From Chloroflexota bacterium (GTDB lineage: Bacteria; Chloroflexota; UBA6077; FW602-bin22; JACPRP01), in contig JAMCWX010000002.1 in NCBI GenBank assembly GCA_023480885.1, forward strand, positions 1 through 41,161: a stretch of DNA of 41,161 nt. Direction: 5' to 3'. The notes below the pieces were generated by a model that was given only the letters and a program-made list of their open reading frames with translations, had not been told where the DNA came from and ran no database searches. Below are positions 24,390-32,986 of the stretch, one piece after another. Each line of letters begins with the position of its first letter. Within the stretch, counting starts at the first letter, position 1. A program made the translations under genes and the position numbers.

Positions 24390-25646
24390 ATGGGAATGAC
24401 TGTTGCGGAGAAAATCCTGGCAGCCAAGTCAGGTGTGGATAGAGTGCTGCCTGGCGACATCGTCCAGGCCAGCATCGACGTTGCGCTTACGCACGAAGGG
24501 CTGGGGCCGATGTTTTTCCCCGAGTTCGAGCGTTTCGGCCGGCCGATCTGGGACAAGGATAAGGTGGTGATCACCATCGACCACTTCGTGCCAGCCGCGG
24601 ACATCAAGCAGGCGATCAACAGCAAACTCACGGTGGAGTTCGTCAAGCGGCACGACATCAAGCAATTCTACCCTTACAATGGCCCCAGCCATCAGATGAT
24701 CGCGGAGCACGGCCTGGCCCGGCCGGGGGAGATCCTGGTGGGAACCGACTCGCATACCTGTACGGCCGGCGCCTTCGGCACCTTCGCCACCGGCATCGGC
24801 TCCACCGAGATGGTGGCAGTGTTCCTGGAAGGTAAGCTCTGGTTCAAGGTGCCACAGTCCATCAAGTTTGTGGTCACCGGCGAGCTACGCTTCGGCGTGA
24901 TGGCCAAGGACGTCGTGCTGGAAATGCTGCGTATGATCGGCAGCGACGGCGCTAACTACAAAGCCATTGAGTATACGGGAAGCGCTATCGAAAACCTCAG
25001 CGTAGACGGACGGATGGTGCTCTCGAACATGGCCATCGAGCTCGGCGCGAAAGTCGGGATCGTTCCCCCGGACGACAAGACAATTCAGTACGTTAAGGCG
25101 CGGAACGACAAACCGTTTACAGTGTACACGGCTGATCCGGATGCGGTCTACGAGGCAATTTATGAGATAGATGCCACCCGGCTGGAGCCAATGGTGGCAG
25201 TACCCCACAATCCCGCTAACGGCGTGCCGATATCTGGGATCGCCGACGACGTTCGCATCGATCAGGCATTTATCGGTTCGTGTACCGGCGGACGTCTGGA
25301 AGACCTGCGCGCTGCCGCACGGGTCTTGAAGGGCAGGGTGGCCCATTCAGACGTGCGCCTGCTGGTAATACCGGCGTCGCGTGAGGTTTACCGCAAGGCG
25401 ATGGATGAGGGGCTGATCGAGATATTCTTCAATGCCGGGGCGATCATCGAGTATCCCAACTGTGGGCCCTGCTGTGGCCTGCACCAGGGAATTCTCGCGC
25501 CCGACGAGGTCTGCGTCACCGCCAGCAATCGCAACTTCCCTGGCCGTATGGGTAGCCCGCAGGCCAGGCTCTATCTTGCTTCGCCGGCTACTGTCGCCGC
25601 CTCGGCTGTGGAGGGGCGCATTGCCGATCCCAGGAAATATCTGTAG
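24390..25646 (+). CDS. leuC: Aconitase-family hydratase, large subunit (LeuC/HacA type)
   Basis: A 418-residue protein of the short, two-subunit aconitase class used for 3-isopropylmalate, homoaconitate or dimethylmalate isomerisation. The Fe-S ligands are C298 in GSCTGGR and C358/C361 in NCGPCCGLHQG. Substrate-side motifs include TIDHFVPA, GPSHQMI, GTDSHTCTAGAFGTFATGIGSTEM (in part) and, near the end, ASNRNFPGRMG. The reaction is dehydration-rehydration of a hydroxy-acid. leuA or other leucine genes are absent, and the gene is fused in organisation to an ABC importer and followed by a dehydrogenase, so a catabolic substrate is as likely as isopropylmalate. The gene symbol is family-level only. 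ATG start with GAAGGA about 9 bases upstream; a second in-frame ATG is two codons later. Confidence 0.9.
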   Translation: MGMTVAEKILAAKSGVDRVLPGDIVQASIDVALTHEGLGPMFFPEFERFGRPIWDKDKVVITIDHFVPAADIKQAINSKLTVEFVKRHDIKQFYPYNGPSHQMIAEHGLARPGEILVGTDSHTCTAGAFGTFATGIGSTEMVAVFLEGKLWFKVPQSIKFVVTGELRFGVMAKDVVLEMLRMIGSDGANYKAIEYTGSAIENLSVDGRMVLSNMAIELGAKVGIVPPDDKTIQYVKARNDKPFTVYTADPDAVYEAIYEIDATRLEPMVAVPHNPANGVPISGIADDVRIDQAFIGSCTGGRLEDLRAAARVLKGRVAHSDVRLLVIPASREVYRKAMDEGLIEIFFNAGAIIEYPNCGPCCGLHQGILAPDEVCVTASNRNFPGRMGSPQARLYLASPATVAASAVEGRIADPRKYL

Positions 25647-25670
25647 TTAGACGTTATTGGAGGTACAGAG

Positions 25671-26177
25671 TTGGAAAAAGGACGCGTAATCAAAGGCAGG
25701 GTCTGGAAGTTCGGCGACAATATCGACACCGATCAAATATATCCCACCAAGTTCTGTGTGGTCAGCTACACGAAGGAAGAAGTGGCGTCGCACGCGATGG
25801 AGGCCAGCGATCACCCCAATTTCGCCAGGGAAGCTAAGCCCGGTGACATCATCGTCGGTGGAAGGAACTTCGGTTGCGGATCGAGTCGCGAGTACGCACC
25901 GGTTTCGCTGAAATACGTCGGCGTCGGCGCGGTCATCGCCGAATCGTTCGCCAGGATATTCTACCGCAACGCCTTCAATATCGGCTTGCTTGTCATCGAG
26001 GCCAAAGGCATCTCCAACATAAACGAGGGAGACGAGATCGAGATCGACATGGAACTGGGCGAGATTCGCGACCTGACTACTGGCAGCAGATATCCGGCGG
26101 CCGCGGTGCCCGCTGGGCCACGTGAAGTCTTTGAGAAAGGCGGGCTTATCCCCTATTTAGAAGCCAGATATCTGTGA
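25671..26177 (+). CDS. leuD: Aconitase-family hydratase, small subunit (LeuD/HacB type)
   Basis: A 168-residue swivel-domain protein that completes the enzyme with the large subunit. It has the [13 protein letters not shown] loop and [15 protein letters not shown], which hold substrate-binding residues. The segment after DTDQI (YPTKF) is the part of this family that decides specificity between isopropylmalate and homoaconitate. It does not match a version I can assign, so I leave the substrate open. TTG start with GGAGG 7 bases upstream, 24 bases after the large-subunit stop. Confidence 0.9.
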   Translation: MEKGRVIKGRVWKFGDNIDTDQIYPTKFCVVSYTKEEVASHAMEASDHPNFAREAKPGDIIVGGRNFGCGSSREYAPVSLKYVGVGAVIAESFARIFYRNAFNIGLLVIEAKGISNINEGDEIEIDMELGEIRDLTTGSRYPAAAVPAGPREVFEKGGLIPYLEARYL

Positions 26178-26226
26178 TAGAATGATACCCGTCAAGTGAC
26201 AATACTTAATGCCGAAGGAGTGCACT

Positions 26227-27285
26227 ATGCCTAGGATCGCTGTCATTCCTGGCGATGGCATCGGCGTAGACGTCATCGCCGAGGGCACGAAGGTGCTGCG
26301 CAGGATCGCCGAGATCTCTGGTATCGATATCAAGCTGGATTTCTTCCCCTATGGCGCAGATCACTTCCTGAAAACGGGGGAGACCTTCCCGCAGGACGCC
26401 GCCAGGAGCTTTTCCGAGAACTACGACGCCATCTATCTGGGCGCTCTGGGCGACCCGCGGGTCCCTTCCAATCAGCACGCCGCCGACATCCTCTTCGGCC
26501 TGCGCTTCGGCATGGACCTGTACGTGAACTATCGGCCAGTGAAGTTGCTGGACGCGCGGCTCACGCCGCTCAAGGACAAAACCGAGAAGGACGTCGACTT
26601 CGTCATCTTTCGCGAGAATACCGAGGGCCTCTACGCGATGATGGGCGGCAATTTCAAGAAGGGCACGCCAGACGAGATAGCCATCCAGGAGGACGTCAAC
26701 ACTTACAAGGGCGTGCACCGCATCATCGACTACGCCTTCCAGTTCGCGCGCAAGAATGGCCATAAGAAGGTCACGATGACTGACAAGGCTAACGCCCTGA
26801 CCTATGGCCATGGACTCTGGCAGCGGGTCTTCAAAGAGGTGCAGGCCAACTATCCGGAGATCGAGCCCGAGCACATGTATGTCGACGCCCTGGTGATGCA
26901 GATGGTCAAGAAGCCGGAGCAGTTCCAGGTCATCGTCACCTGCAATATGTTCGGCGACATCATCACCGATCTGGGAGCGCAGTTGCAGGGTGGCCTGGGC
27001 ATGGCTGCATCGGGCAATATCAGGCCCGGCGCCACGAGCATGTTCGAGCCCGTCCACGGCTCGGCGCCTAAGTACGCCGGCAAGAACATCGCCAACCCGT
27101 TCGGCGCGGTTCTGACAGCGGCGATGATGCTGGAGCACATCAGCTATGCTGCCGAGGCAGCGCTCATCGAGAAGGCAGTTCTCGACGCGATCGTGAACGA
27201 CAAGACACCCCAAGAGTTAGGCGGCAACCTCGGCACAAGGGAAGTCGGCGATTACCTTTGCGAGGCGCTGGGGAAGCTGGCGTAG
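26227..27285 (+). CDS. Isocitrate/isopropylmalate/homoisocitrate-type dehydrogenase
   Basis: A 352-residue beta-decarboxylating dehydrogenase. Catalytic residues expected in the family are present: K187 in TDKAN, D220 in YVDALVMQMV, and D244 and D248 in MFGDIITDLG. The substrate-selecting segment FRENTEGLY (128-136) resembles homoisocitrate and isocitrate rather than isopropylmalate enzymes. In the cofactor loop HGSAPKYAGKN, K282 and Y283 match the NADP-binding pair of E. coli isocitrate dehydrogenase, whereas NAD enzymes have Asp here. It would oxidise and decarboxylate the hydroxy-acid formed by the upstream hydratase. The ATG at 26227 has AAGGAG 7 bases upstream; the ATG at 26209 has none. 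It ends three bases from the convergent SDR gene. Confidence 0.9.
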   Translation: MPRIAVIPGDGIGVDVIAEGTKVLRRIAEISGIDIKLDFFPYGADHFLKTGETFPQDAARSFSENYDAIYLGALGDPRVPSNQHAADILFGLRFGMDLYVNYRPVKLLDARLTPLKDKTEKDVDFVIFRENTEGLYAMMGGNFKKGTPDEIAIQEDVNTYKGVHRIIDYAFQFARKNGHKKVTMTDKANALTYGHGLWQRVFKEVQANYPEIEPEHMYVDALVMQMVKKPEQFQVIVTCNMFGDIITDLGAQLQGGLGMAASGNIRPGATSMFEPVHGSAPKYAGKNIANPFGAVLTAAMMLEHISYAAEAALIEKAVLDAIVNDKTPQELGGNLGTREVGDYLCEALGKLA

Positions 27286-27288
27286 GTG

Positions 27289-28104
27289 CTAGACCGCGAT
27301 TATATCCTCGCCCCCGTCGACGCGGATGACGTCGCCGGTGACCCACATGATTTCGGGACGGCAGAGGGCGGCGATGGTGGCCGCGATGTCCTGCGGCGTC
27401 GTCGGACGCCCCCCAGGATTGCGGTTCTCGGCAAAGCCGATAAGCGCCTCGTTGCCGGGAATTTTGCGCAGCGCTGGAGTGTCCGTGACCCCCGCTTGAA
27501 TGGCGTTGACGAGCACGCCCGCGGGCCCCAGCTCTACAGCCAGTTGGCGGACGTTGGCCTCCAGCGCGGCCTTGGCAGCCGAAACAGCCCCGTAGAGCGG
27601 TATGGCGCGGTGCGAGCCAGAGCTGGTCATAGCGAAGATTTTCGTGCCTCGGCTGAGCAGCTTGCGCCAGTAAAGGTCCTGCGTCCAGTAGATCAAGCTA
27701 TGGGCCATCACGTCCAGGGTCATATCCATTTGAGCCCTGGTGATGGCATCCCTGGGATCTTCGGCAATGAACGGCTTCAGCGAGCCGAAGGCGAGGGAGT
27801 GCAGCACGCAGCGCAGCATTTGCGGGCGGTCGGCATCTCGAAAGCGCTGCGCCAGGTCATCCAGGACCTCGGCGCGTTTCTCTGGATCGGCCGCGTTGAT
27901 GTTATAAAACCGCGCCTCGCGGCCCAGCGAGCGAATCTCGCCCTCCATTCGCTCGACGTTGGGCATCGTCTGTCGGCGGTCCAGGTGCACGCCAGCGATG
28001 TTCATGCCGTTGCGAGCAAGCTCGATAGACACAGTGGCGCCGAAGCCGCTCGAAGCTCCGAGAACGAGCGCCCATTCCTGCGTGACTTTGCCGTTGTCTT
28101 TCAA
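27289..28104 (-). CDS. FabI-like short-chain dehydrogenase (enoyl-ACP reductase family)
   Basis: A 271-residue SDR. The nucleotide loop GASSGFG is at 16-22. The active-site pair is Y171 and K178 with six residues between them, the enoyl-ACP-reductase spacing rather than the YxxxK of classical SDRs. HSLAFGSLKP and VNAIQAGVTDTPALRKIPGNE (in part) also match FabI-type enzymes. It may reduce a trans-2-enoyl thioester, but GASSGFG is a classical SDR loop, so a divergent reductase is possible. Start TTG at 28104 (GTG at 28107 is equally possible), with a GGGGGG run about 7 bases upstream. The extra 45 residues of the longest frame do not look like protein. It converges with the dehydrogenase gene with only 3 bases between them. 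Confidence 0.8.
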   Translation of the reverse strand: MKDNGKVTQEWALVLGASSGFGATVSIELARNGMNIAGVHLDRRQTMPNVERMEGEIRSLGREARFYNINAADPEKRAEVLDDLAQRFRDADRPQMLRCVLHSLAFGSLKPFIAEDPRDAITRAQMDMTLDVMAHSLIYWTQDLYWRKLLSRGTKIFAMTSSGSHRAIPLYGAVSAAKAALEANVRQLAVELGPAGVLVNAIQAGVTDTPALRKIPGNEALIGFAENRNPGGRPTTPQDIAATIAALCRPEIMWVTGDVIRVDGGEDIIAV

Positions 28105-28401
28105 CACTCCACCCCCCTGAAGCAATTGCTCTGTGCGAAAATGCCCACTATAGATAAAATAACACTCACCACTTGATAAAGATACGACGCTGTGATTCTC
28201 CACACTTTTCTTGACTCTGGCAGCGCCGTTCGCTATCATTTTCGCCGCGAGCGCCCGTGTTTGGATTAGAGCGGATTGCGTTTAGGGTTGCCCGCCTCCA
28301 CCCCTGGGCGACTGACAGTCGCACCTACACTTACGGCACGTGGCTCAACCTCTCCGCAAACTGCCTGGAGCGGGGCAAGACGCCTTTAAGAAAATATCGC
28401 C

Positions 28402-28407
28402 AGGAGG
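28402..28407 (+). promoter_or_regulatory. Shine-Dalgarno deciding the DUF2079 start
   Basis: AGGAGG ends 4 bases before the GTG at 28412. Spacing is short but the motif is perfect, and the upstream GTG at 28340 has none. Confidence 0.6.
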
Positions 28408-28411
28408 TCGG

Positions 28412-30367
28412 GTGGACATCAGCGGTTTGACCATAATCCTCGGCGGAGTTGCCGCCGCCCTCGCCACAGCATTCGTCGCGCCTCGTCGGCTCCAGCTTCG
28501 CTTGGACGCGGTCCTGGCGCAGCGTATAGCCTGGGTGCTGATTCTTGTCTGGACAGGGCTGGTTGGCACGCTCGCCATCCTGCAGCACCTGGCTTTCAAC
28601 AGTAGCGCCTACGACCTGGGCATTTTCGATCAGGTAATCTGGAACTCTGCGCAGGGTCGGTTGTTCGAGAACTCGGTGATGGCCGACTCGCCAAGCTTCC
28701 TCGGCCATCACTTCTCGCCAATTCTGCTTGCCCTTGCGCCACTCTACTGGGTCTACCCCGATCCGGTTGCGCTCCTGGCCGTTCAGGCGGTGCTTCTGGC
28801 CATCGCCGGAATCCCCATCTACTTGCTCGCACGCGATCTGCTGGGCAGCCAGTCCCTAGCGCTGGCGTTGTTAGTTGCGTATCTTCTGCACCCTGCGACC
28901 GCTTGGGTCGCGCTTTTCGATTTCCACGAAGTCGCCATAGCCGCACCGCTGCTCTCTGCTGCCCTGTACCTGCTGCTACGTCGGCGCTACGCGTTTTTCG
29001 CCATCGCCCTCGCCTTAACGTTCCTTACGAAAGAGGAGATGGGGCTGATCGGCGCGGCGATAGGCGTGTTCATTGTGCTCACCCAGCGGCGGTGGCTGAT
29101 TGGCATCGGTCTGGCAGCTCTCGGAACGCTCTGGACGTTGTTCCTTGTGAGTTACGTAATTCCGAGTTTCCACCCCAGTGGCGAATACTACTTCAAAGCG
29201 CTCTACGCGAACCTTGGCTCCACGCCACAGGATATCCTGACCAACTTTCTGCGCGACCCCAGCCGTTTCCTCAGGAAAACGATAACCGTGAATAAGCAGG
29301 CATACCTCCAGATGCTGTTCCTGCCATTGGGCCTCCTGCCATTACTGGGGTGGCCGGCTCTTGTCGTTTCGTTGCCCCCCTTCTTGTCGATCCTGCTCTC
29401 CGATCAACTTCCTCCTGTCCTCATCCGGTACCAGTACAGCGCCACGCTGCTGCCGCCTCTCCTGATGGCAAGCGTAACGGGACTACGCTGGCTCCGCGAG
29501 CGCATCGAAGCCCGCTGGTTTGCGCTAGCGCCCGGCCTCGCGGCGTTCGTGGTTGCTACGGCGGCTCTAGGCGCGTACTTCTACGGGCCGCTGCCGATGT
29601 CCCGCAACTTCGAGCCACAGCGATATCAGCCGACGCCGCGCCTCGAAGCAGCGCGCCAGTTGATGGCGCAGATCCCACCCGAGGCTAGCATCATCGCCCA
29701 GTCCGGCCTTCTTCCTCAATTGAGCCACCGCCGCACGATCCAGCTCTTCGCCTACGCCAACCCGGCATTGCGACCAGACTTCTATTTCCTCGATACCGAC
29801 AGCAAGGCTCAGCGCTATCCGCTCCCGCAAGAGCAGGACTATCCATATCTCAAAGCCCTCTCGCGCGTCGCTGCCGATGCCGAATACCGTCTGGTGGCCG
29901 AGCGCGAAGGATACCTATTGTTCAAGCGCGAGACGCCAGAACTGGGGCGACCCGTCGGGATTACATTTGGAGATCAACTTACGCTCGTGAGTTACAGACC
30001 CGTGAGTCAACATGCCCAGGGCGGTGACACGCTGCGACTGACGCTGTTTTGGCGAGCGGAACATAAGCTGGACACCAATTACACCCTCTTCGTCCATCTG
30101 GAGGACAGAGACGGCAAGATCTGGGGGCAGCGCGACGGACCTCCCGCAGGGGAGTACTTTCCAACCTCGGAGTGGGAGCCCGGACGGTTGTTGCGCTCAG
30201 ACTGGTCCATACCCGTAGCCCAAGATGCGCCCTCTGGCAACTACCGTCTCGTCGCAGGGCTCTACAATCTGGCGACGATGCAGCGCCTCGCTGCAGCGGA
30301 CCATGACACAGGATCAGCCAGTAATTCTATCACCCTCCAGACGCTGAACGTTAGCGCTCGGCAATAA
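28412..30367 (+). CDS. DUF2079 membrane protein with C-terminal beta-sandwich domain
   Basis: A 651-residue protein. The first about 420 residues hold many membrane helices and DUF2079 landmarks, SSAYDLGIFDQVIWN and GHHFSPILLALAPLYW, a family related to polyprenyl-phosphate-dependent GT-C glycosyltransferases. The last about 135 residues are a soluble domain (LTLFWRAEHKLDTNYTLFVH, WGQRDGPPAGEYFPTSEW, PSGNYRLVAGLYNL). This is strikingly like two copies in the GT39-like protein at 32987-35497. The GTG at 28412 is preferred because AGGAGG ends 4 bases before it and the first helix follows; the GTG at 28340 has no Shine-Dalgarno and adds 24 polar residues. Role unknown; cell-surface glycan assembly is the inference. 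Confidence 0.82.
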   Translation: MDISGLTIILGGVAAALATAFVAPRRLQLRLDAVLAQRIAWVLILVWTGLVGTLAILQHLAFNSSAYDLGIFDQVIWNSAQGRLFENSVMADSPSFLGHHFSPILLALAPLYWVYPDPVALLAVQAVLLAIAGIPIYLLARDLLGSQSLALALLVAYLLHPATAWVALFDFHEVAIAAPLLSAALYLLLRRRYAFFAIALALTFLTKEEMGLIGAAIGVFIVLTQRRWLIGIGLAALGTLWTLFLVSYVIPSFHPSGEYYFKALYANLGSTPQDILTNFLRDPSRFLRKTITVNKQAYLQMLFLPLGLLPLLGWPALVVSLPPFLSILLSDQLPPVLIRYQYSATLLPPLLMASVTGLRWLRERIEARWFALAPGLAAFVVATAALGAYFYGPLPMSRNFEPQRYQPTPRLEAARQLMAQIPPEASIIAQSGLLPQLSHRRTIQLFAYANPALRPDFYFLDTDSKAQRYPLPQEQDYPYLKALSRVAADAEYRLVAEREGYLLFKRETPELGRPVGITFGDQLTLVSYRPVSQHAQGGDTLRLTLFWRAEHKLDTNYTLFVHLEDRDGKIWGQRDGPPAGEYFPTSEWEPGRLLRSDWSIPVAQDAPSGNYRLVAGLYNLATMQRLAAADHDTGSASNSITLQTLNVSARQ

Positions 30368-30376
30368 CACCTCAGC

Positions 30377-30405
30377 TTGAAAACCCACCGCTCGGGTGCT
30401 ATAGT
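30377..30405 (+). promoter_or_regulatory. Promoter of the Nramp-Usp operon
   Basis: TTGAAA (30377-30382), 17-base spacer, TATAGT (30400-30405). Predicted start near 30412, about 18-27 bases before the coding start. Confidence 0.65.
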
Positions 30406-30438
30406 TTTTGTAGTTAGCACAGTTGCGCGGTGGAGAAA

Positions 30439-31812
30439 ATGGCAGACCGAACGCCTCGTCCAGAGCCGCCAAAGGGCAGGGCGGGGAACAAGGCACCGCG
30501 CTCGGCGGCAGGTACCCCAATGCAGCGTGAGCGTCCGGCGGATACCACTCAAGAGATATCAGCCGGCAAAGCGCTGGCTGGCAAGGCCCGGGGCTGGTGG
30601 TTCGCGCGCCTTTGGCCCTTCCTCGGTCCCGCGTTCGTGGCTTCGGTAGCCTATATGGACCCGGGCAACTACGCCACTAACATCCAGGGCGGTGCGAAGT
30701 ACGGCTACACGCTGCTCTGGGTCGTCTTCGCCAGCAACCTCATGGCGATGCTCATCCAATCGTTATCGGCCAAGCTGGGGATTGCCACCGGCCGCAACCT
30801 GGCTGAGCTTTGCCGCGACCGCTTCCCACCCCCGGTCGTCTGGCTGATGTGGATCGTCTCCGAGGTCGTCGCCATGGCTACCGACCTCGCCGAGTTTCTC
30901 GGCGCCGCTATCGGCTTTTACCTGCTATTTGGCCTGCCTTTGTTAGCCGCCGGACTGTTGACCGGCGTGCTAACCTTTTTGATCCTCGGCTTACAGCGCT
31001 ACGGTTATCGCCCGATCGAAGCTGTGATCACTGCGCTCGTCGGCGTCATCGCCCTCGCCTACCTCGTGGAGACGGTGCTGGAGCGTCCTCCCTGGGGACA
31101 ACTGCTCCAGGCCGCGGTGAGGCCAGGCTTCGCCGGCCCGGAGAGCGTCGTGCTGGCAGTGGGAATCCTGGGCGCGACGGTGATGCCTCACGTGATTTTC
31201 TTGCACTCGGCCCTTGTGCAGAACCGCATCCTCGCGCCAACGCCGGAGCAGGCGCGCCAGTTGTTCCGGCTCGAAGTCGTCGACGTCGTGCTGGCGATGG
31301 GGCTGGCCGGACTGATCAACGCCGCCATGCTGATCATGGCGGCGACGACGTTCTACGCGACCGGACGGTCTGGCGTCGCCACTATCTCGCAGGCATACCA
31401 GACTCTAACGCCATTGCTCGGGGGCCTTTCGAGCACGCTCTTTGCCATTTCGCTGCTGGCCGCGGGGCTATCGTCGTCCACCGTAGGCACTATGGCAGGA
31501 CAGGTAGTAATGCAGGGCTTCACGCACCGCAGCATTCCTGTGTGGATTCGGCGCATCGCGACCATGGCGCCAGCGCTAGTGGTGATCGCTCTGTCTTTCG
31601 ATCTGACGCAGACGCTGGTCATCAGCCAGGTCGTGTTGAGCTTCGGCATCCCCTTTGCGCTCGTGCCGCTCATTATGTTCACCAGCCGACGCGATGTCAT
31701 GGGCGACCTGCGCAATCATCATTTGACCACGGTTGTCGCCTGGCTGGTGGCCGCACTGATCATCGGTTTGAACGGCTATCTGCTCTGGCAGACGGCCACA
31801 GGAGGAGTCTGA
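30439..31812 (+). CDS. mntH: Nramp family divalent metal transporter (MntH-like)
   Basis: A 457-residue polytopic protein counted from the ATG at 30439. The two metal-binding helices carry DPGN (74-77, in SVAYMDPGNYATNIQGG) and MPH (249-251, in ATVMPHVIFLHSALVQ), the canonical Asp/Asn and Met residues of proton-coupled Mn/Fe transporters. An unusual 50-residue proline/arginine-rich N-terminal segment precedes the first helix. GTG at 30430 is an alternative start; the GGTGGAG it contains may serve as the Shine-Dalgarno for 30439. Promoter at 30377-30405. The universal stress gene overlaps its stop by one base. Confidence 0.93.
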   Translation: MADRTPRPEPPKGRAGNKAPRSAAGTPMQRERPADTTQEISAGKALAGKARGWWFARLWPFLGPAFVASVAYMDPGNYATNIQGGAKYGYTLLWVVFASNLMAMLIQSLSAKLGIATGRNLAELCRDRFPPPVVWLMWIVSEVVAMATDLAEFLGAAIGFYLLFGLPLLAAGLLTGVLTFLILGLQRYGYRPIEAVITALVGVIALAYLVETVLERPPWGQLLQAAVRPGFAGPESVVLAVGILGATVMPHVIFLHSALVQNRILAPTPEQARQLFRLEVVDVVLAMGLAGLINAAMLIMAATTFYATGRSGVATISQAYQTLTPLLGGLSSTLFAISLLAAGLSSSTVGTMAGQVVMQGFTHRSIPVWIRRIATMAPALVVIALSFDLTQTLVISQVVLSFGIPFALVPLIMFTSRRDVMGDLRNHHLTTVVAWLVAALIIGLNGYLLWQTATGGV

Positions 31813-32729
31813 TGCCGAAAAATAGAGTGAGTTCCCCGACCCGCCTGCTGGTGGCGCTAGACGGCTCGCATCTGGCCGAGAGCGTGTTGCCCCTGGTGCA
31901 AACGCTGGCCAAGGCACTGGACGCCGAGGTCACGCTGCTCCACGTCCTTGAGTACGAGCCGCCCGCGACCGTGCACGGCGAGCCGCACATAACCACATTG
32001 GCCCAGGCGCAAGCCTATCTGAAACGAGTCGCGGAGCAGATGCGGGCCAGCGGTTTGCCCATCACGACGCACGCGCACACCAATCCCGAGCGGGACGTCG
32101 CGGCAAGCATCGCCGGGCACGCTGCCAAGCTGAACGCGGATATGATCGTGCTGGCTGCGCACGGGCGTGGTGGCATTCGCCAGTGGCTCGTTGGACGCAT
32201 TCCGCAGCAAGTAGCTGCGCGGGCAAGGCGGCCTGTGCTGATCGTACCGACGCCGATAGACCACGACCTTTCCGCGCTTCGGCGCATCCTGCTGCCGATG
32301 GACCCGGCAGGAGAGGCGGTCGCGGCGTTGCCACTGGCGCAGCGTCTGGCCGCCGCCTGTAAGGCCGAGCTAGTTCTGGTTACGGTCGTCCCCACGCCAG
32401 GAACGATGCCTGGCAACGCTGGAGCCGCGACAGTCTTTCTGCCGCACACGGCGGAAACGCTGCTCGATTACGCCGAGGACCAGGCGCGCGCCAAGCTGGA
32501 ACAACTCGCCATGTCGCTGAGGGACGCGCGGATCACTGTTACGACCGACGTGCGTCGTGGCGACCCCGCGCGCGAGTTGGTGCAAGCGATCACAGCGCAC
32601 GGAGTTGACCTCGTCGTGATGGCGACGCACGCTCGGGCTGGATTGGACGGGCTGCTGGCTGGCAGCGTGGGCCCGCGCGTGGTCGCCGCCGCGCCGTGCC
32701 CGGTGCTGCTGGTGCCGATTCGCGGGTAA
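31812..32729 (+). CDS. Universal stress protein, two UspA domains
   Basis: A 305-residue tandem Usp protein. Domain 1 (about 10-150) begins RLLVALDGSHLAESVLP and ends LAAHGRGGIRQWLVGRIPQQV. Domain 2 (about 155-305) begins RRILLPMDPAGEAVAALPLA and ends MATHARAGLDGLLAGSVGPRVV plus CPVLLVPI. Domain 2 keeps the GxxG...GS nucleotide-binding pattern, whereas in domain 1 the last part reads GRI, so the two domains may differ in ATP binding. ATG start overlapping the transporter stop (TGATG), with GGAGGAG 4 bases upstream. The in-frame extension back to 30810 runs antisense-like through the transporter gene and is not real. Pairing of Usp with ion transporters is common. Confidence 0.93.
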   Translation: MPKNRVSSPTRLLVALDGSHLAESVLPLVQTLAKALDAEVTLLHVLEYEPPATVHGEPHITTLAQAQAYLKRVAEQMRASGLPITTHAHTNPERDVAASIAGHAAKLNADMIVLAAHGRGGIRQWLVGRIPQQVAARARRPVLIVPTPIDHDLSALRRILLPMDPAGEAVAALPLAQRLAAACKAELVLVTVVPTPGTMPGNAGAATVFLPHTAETLLDYAEDQARAKLEQLAMSLRDARITVTTDVRRGDPARELVQAITAHGVDLVVMATHARAGLDGLLAGSVGPRVVAAAPCPVLLVPIRG

Positions 32730-32986
32730 GGTCTTTGCGCTGCCGCAACCGCCGAGGAACGAAAAGGCAAGAATGCGTGGGCCAAGTGAAGGTCAAGGTG
32801 TGGCCTTAGGAAACGTCACTTGTTGCCAAGCAGAACCCGCAAGCTGTTCGGTGGCCAGTAGCGGAGCACGGCGACTCCAAGCAGGTTTGACCGCGGCACC
32901 GGGCCGAAAGCGCGCGAAGCATCGCCAGCACCTCCTATACAACCAATATAGCACAAGTTTCCTGTGCTGGCCAATGGATCGGGCAA

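Noticed and set aside
26206-27213. Minus-strand 335-codon ORF
   Set aside because: Antisense shadow of the dehydrogenase; repeated His/Val-rich product without motifs.
30810-31811. In-frame upstream part of the universal stress ORF
   Set aside because: It overlaps the Nramp gene in another frame and is Arg/Pro-rich; the ATG at 31812 has GGAGGAG.
32730-32986. Possible gene or terminator between Usp and GT39
   Set aside because: The 84-codon ORF at 32773-33027 lacks a Shine-Dalgarno and runs into the GT39 gene; no hairpin with a U-run was found.
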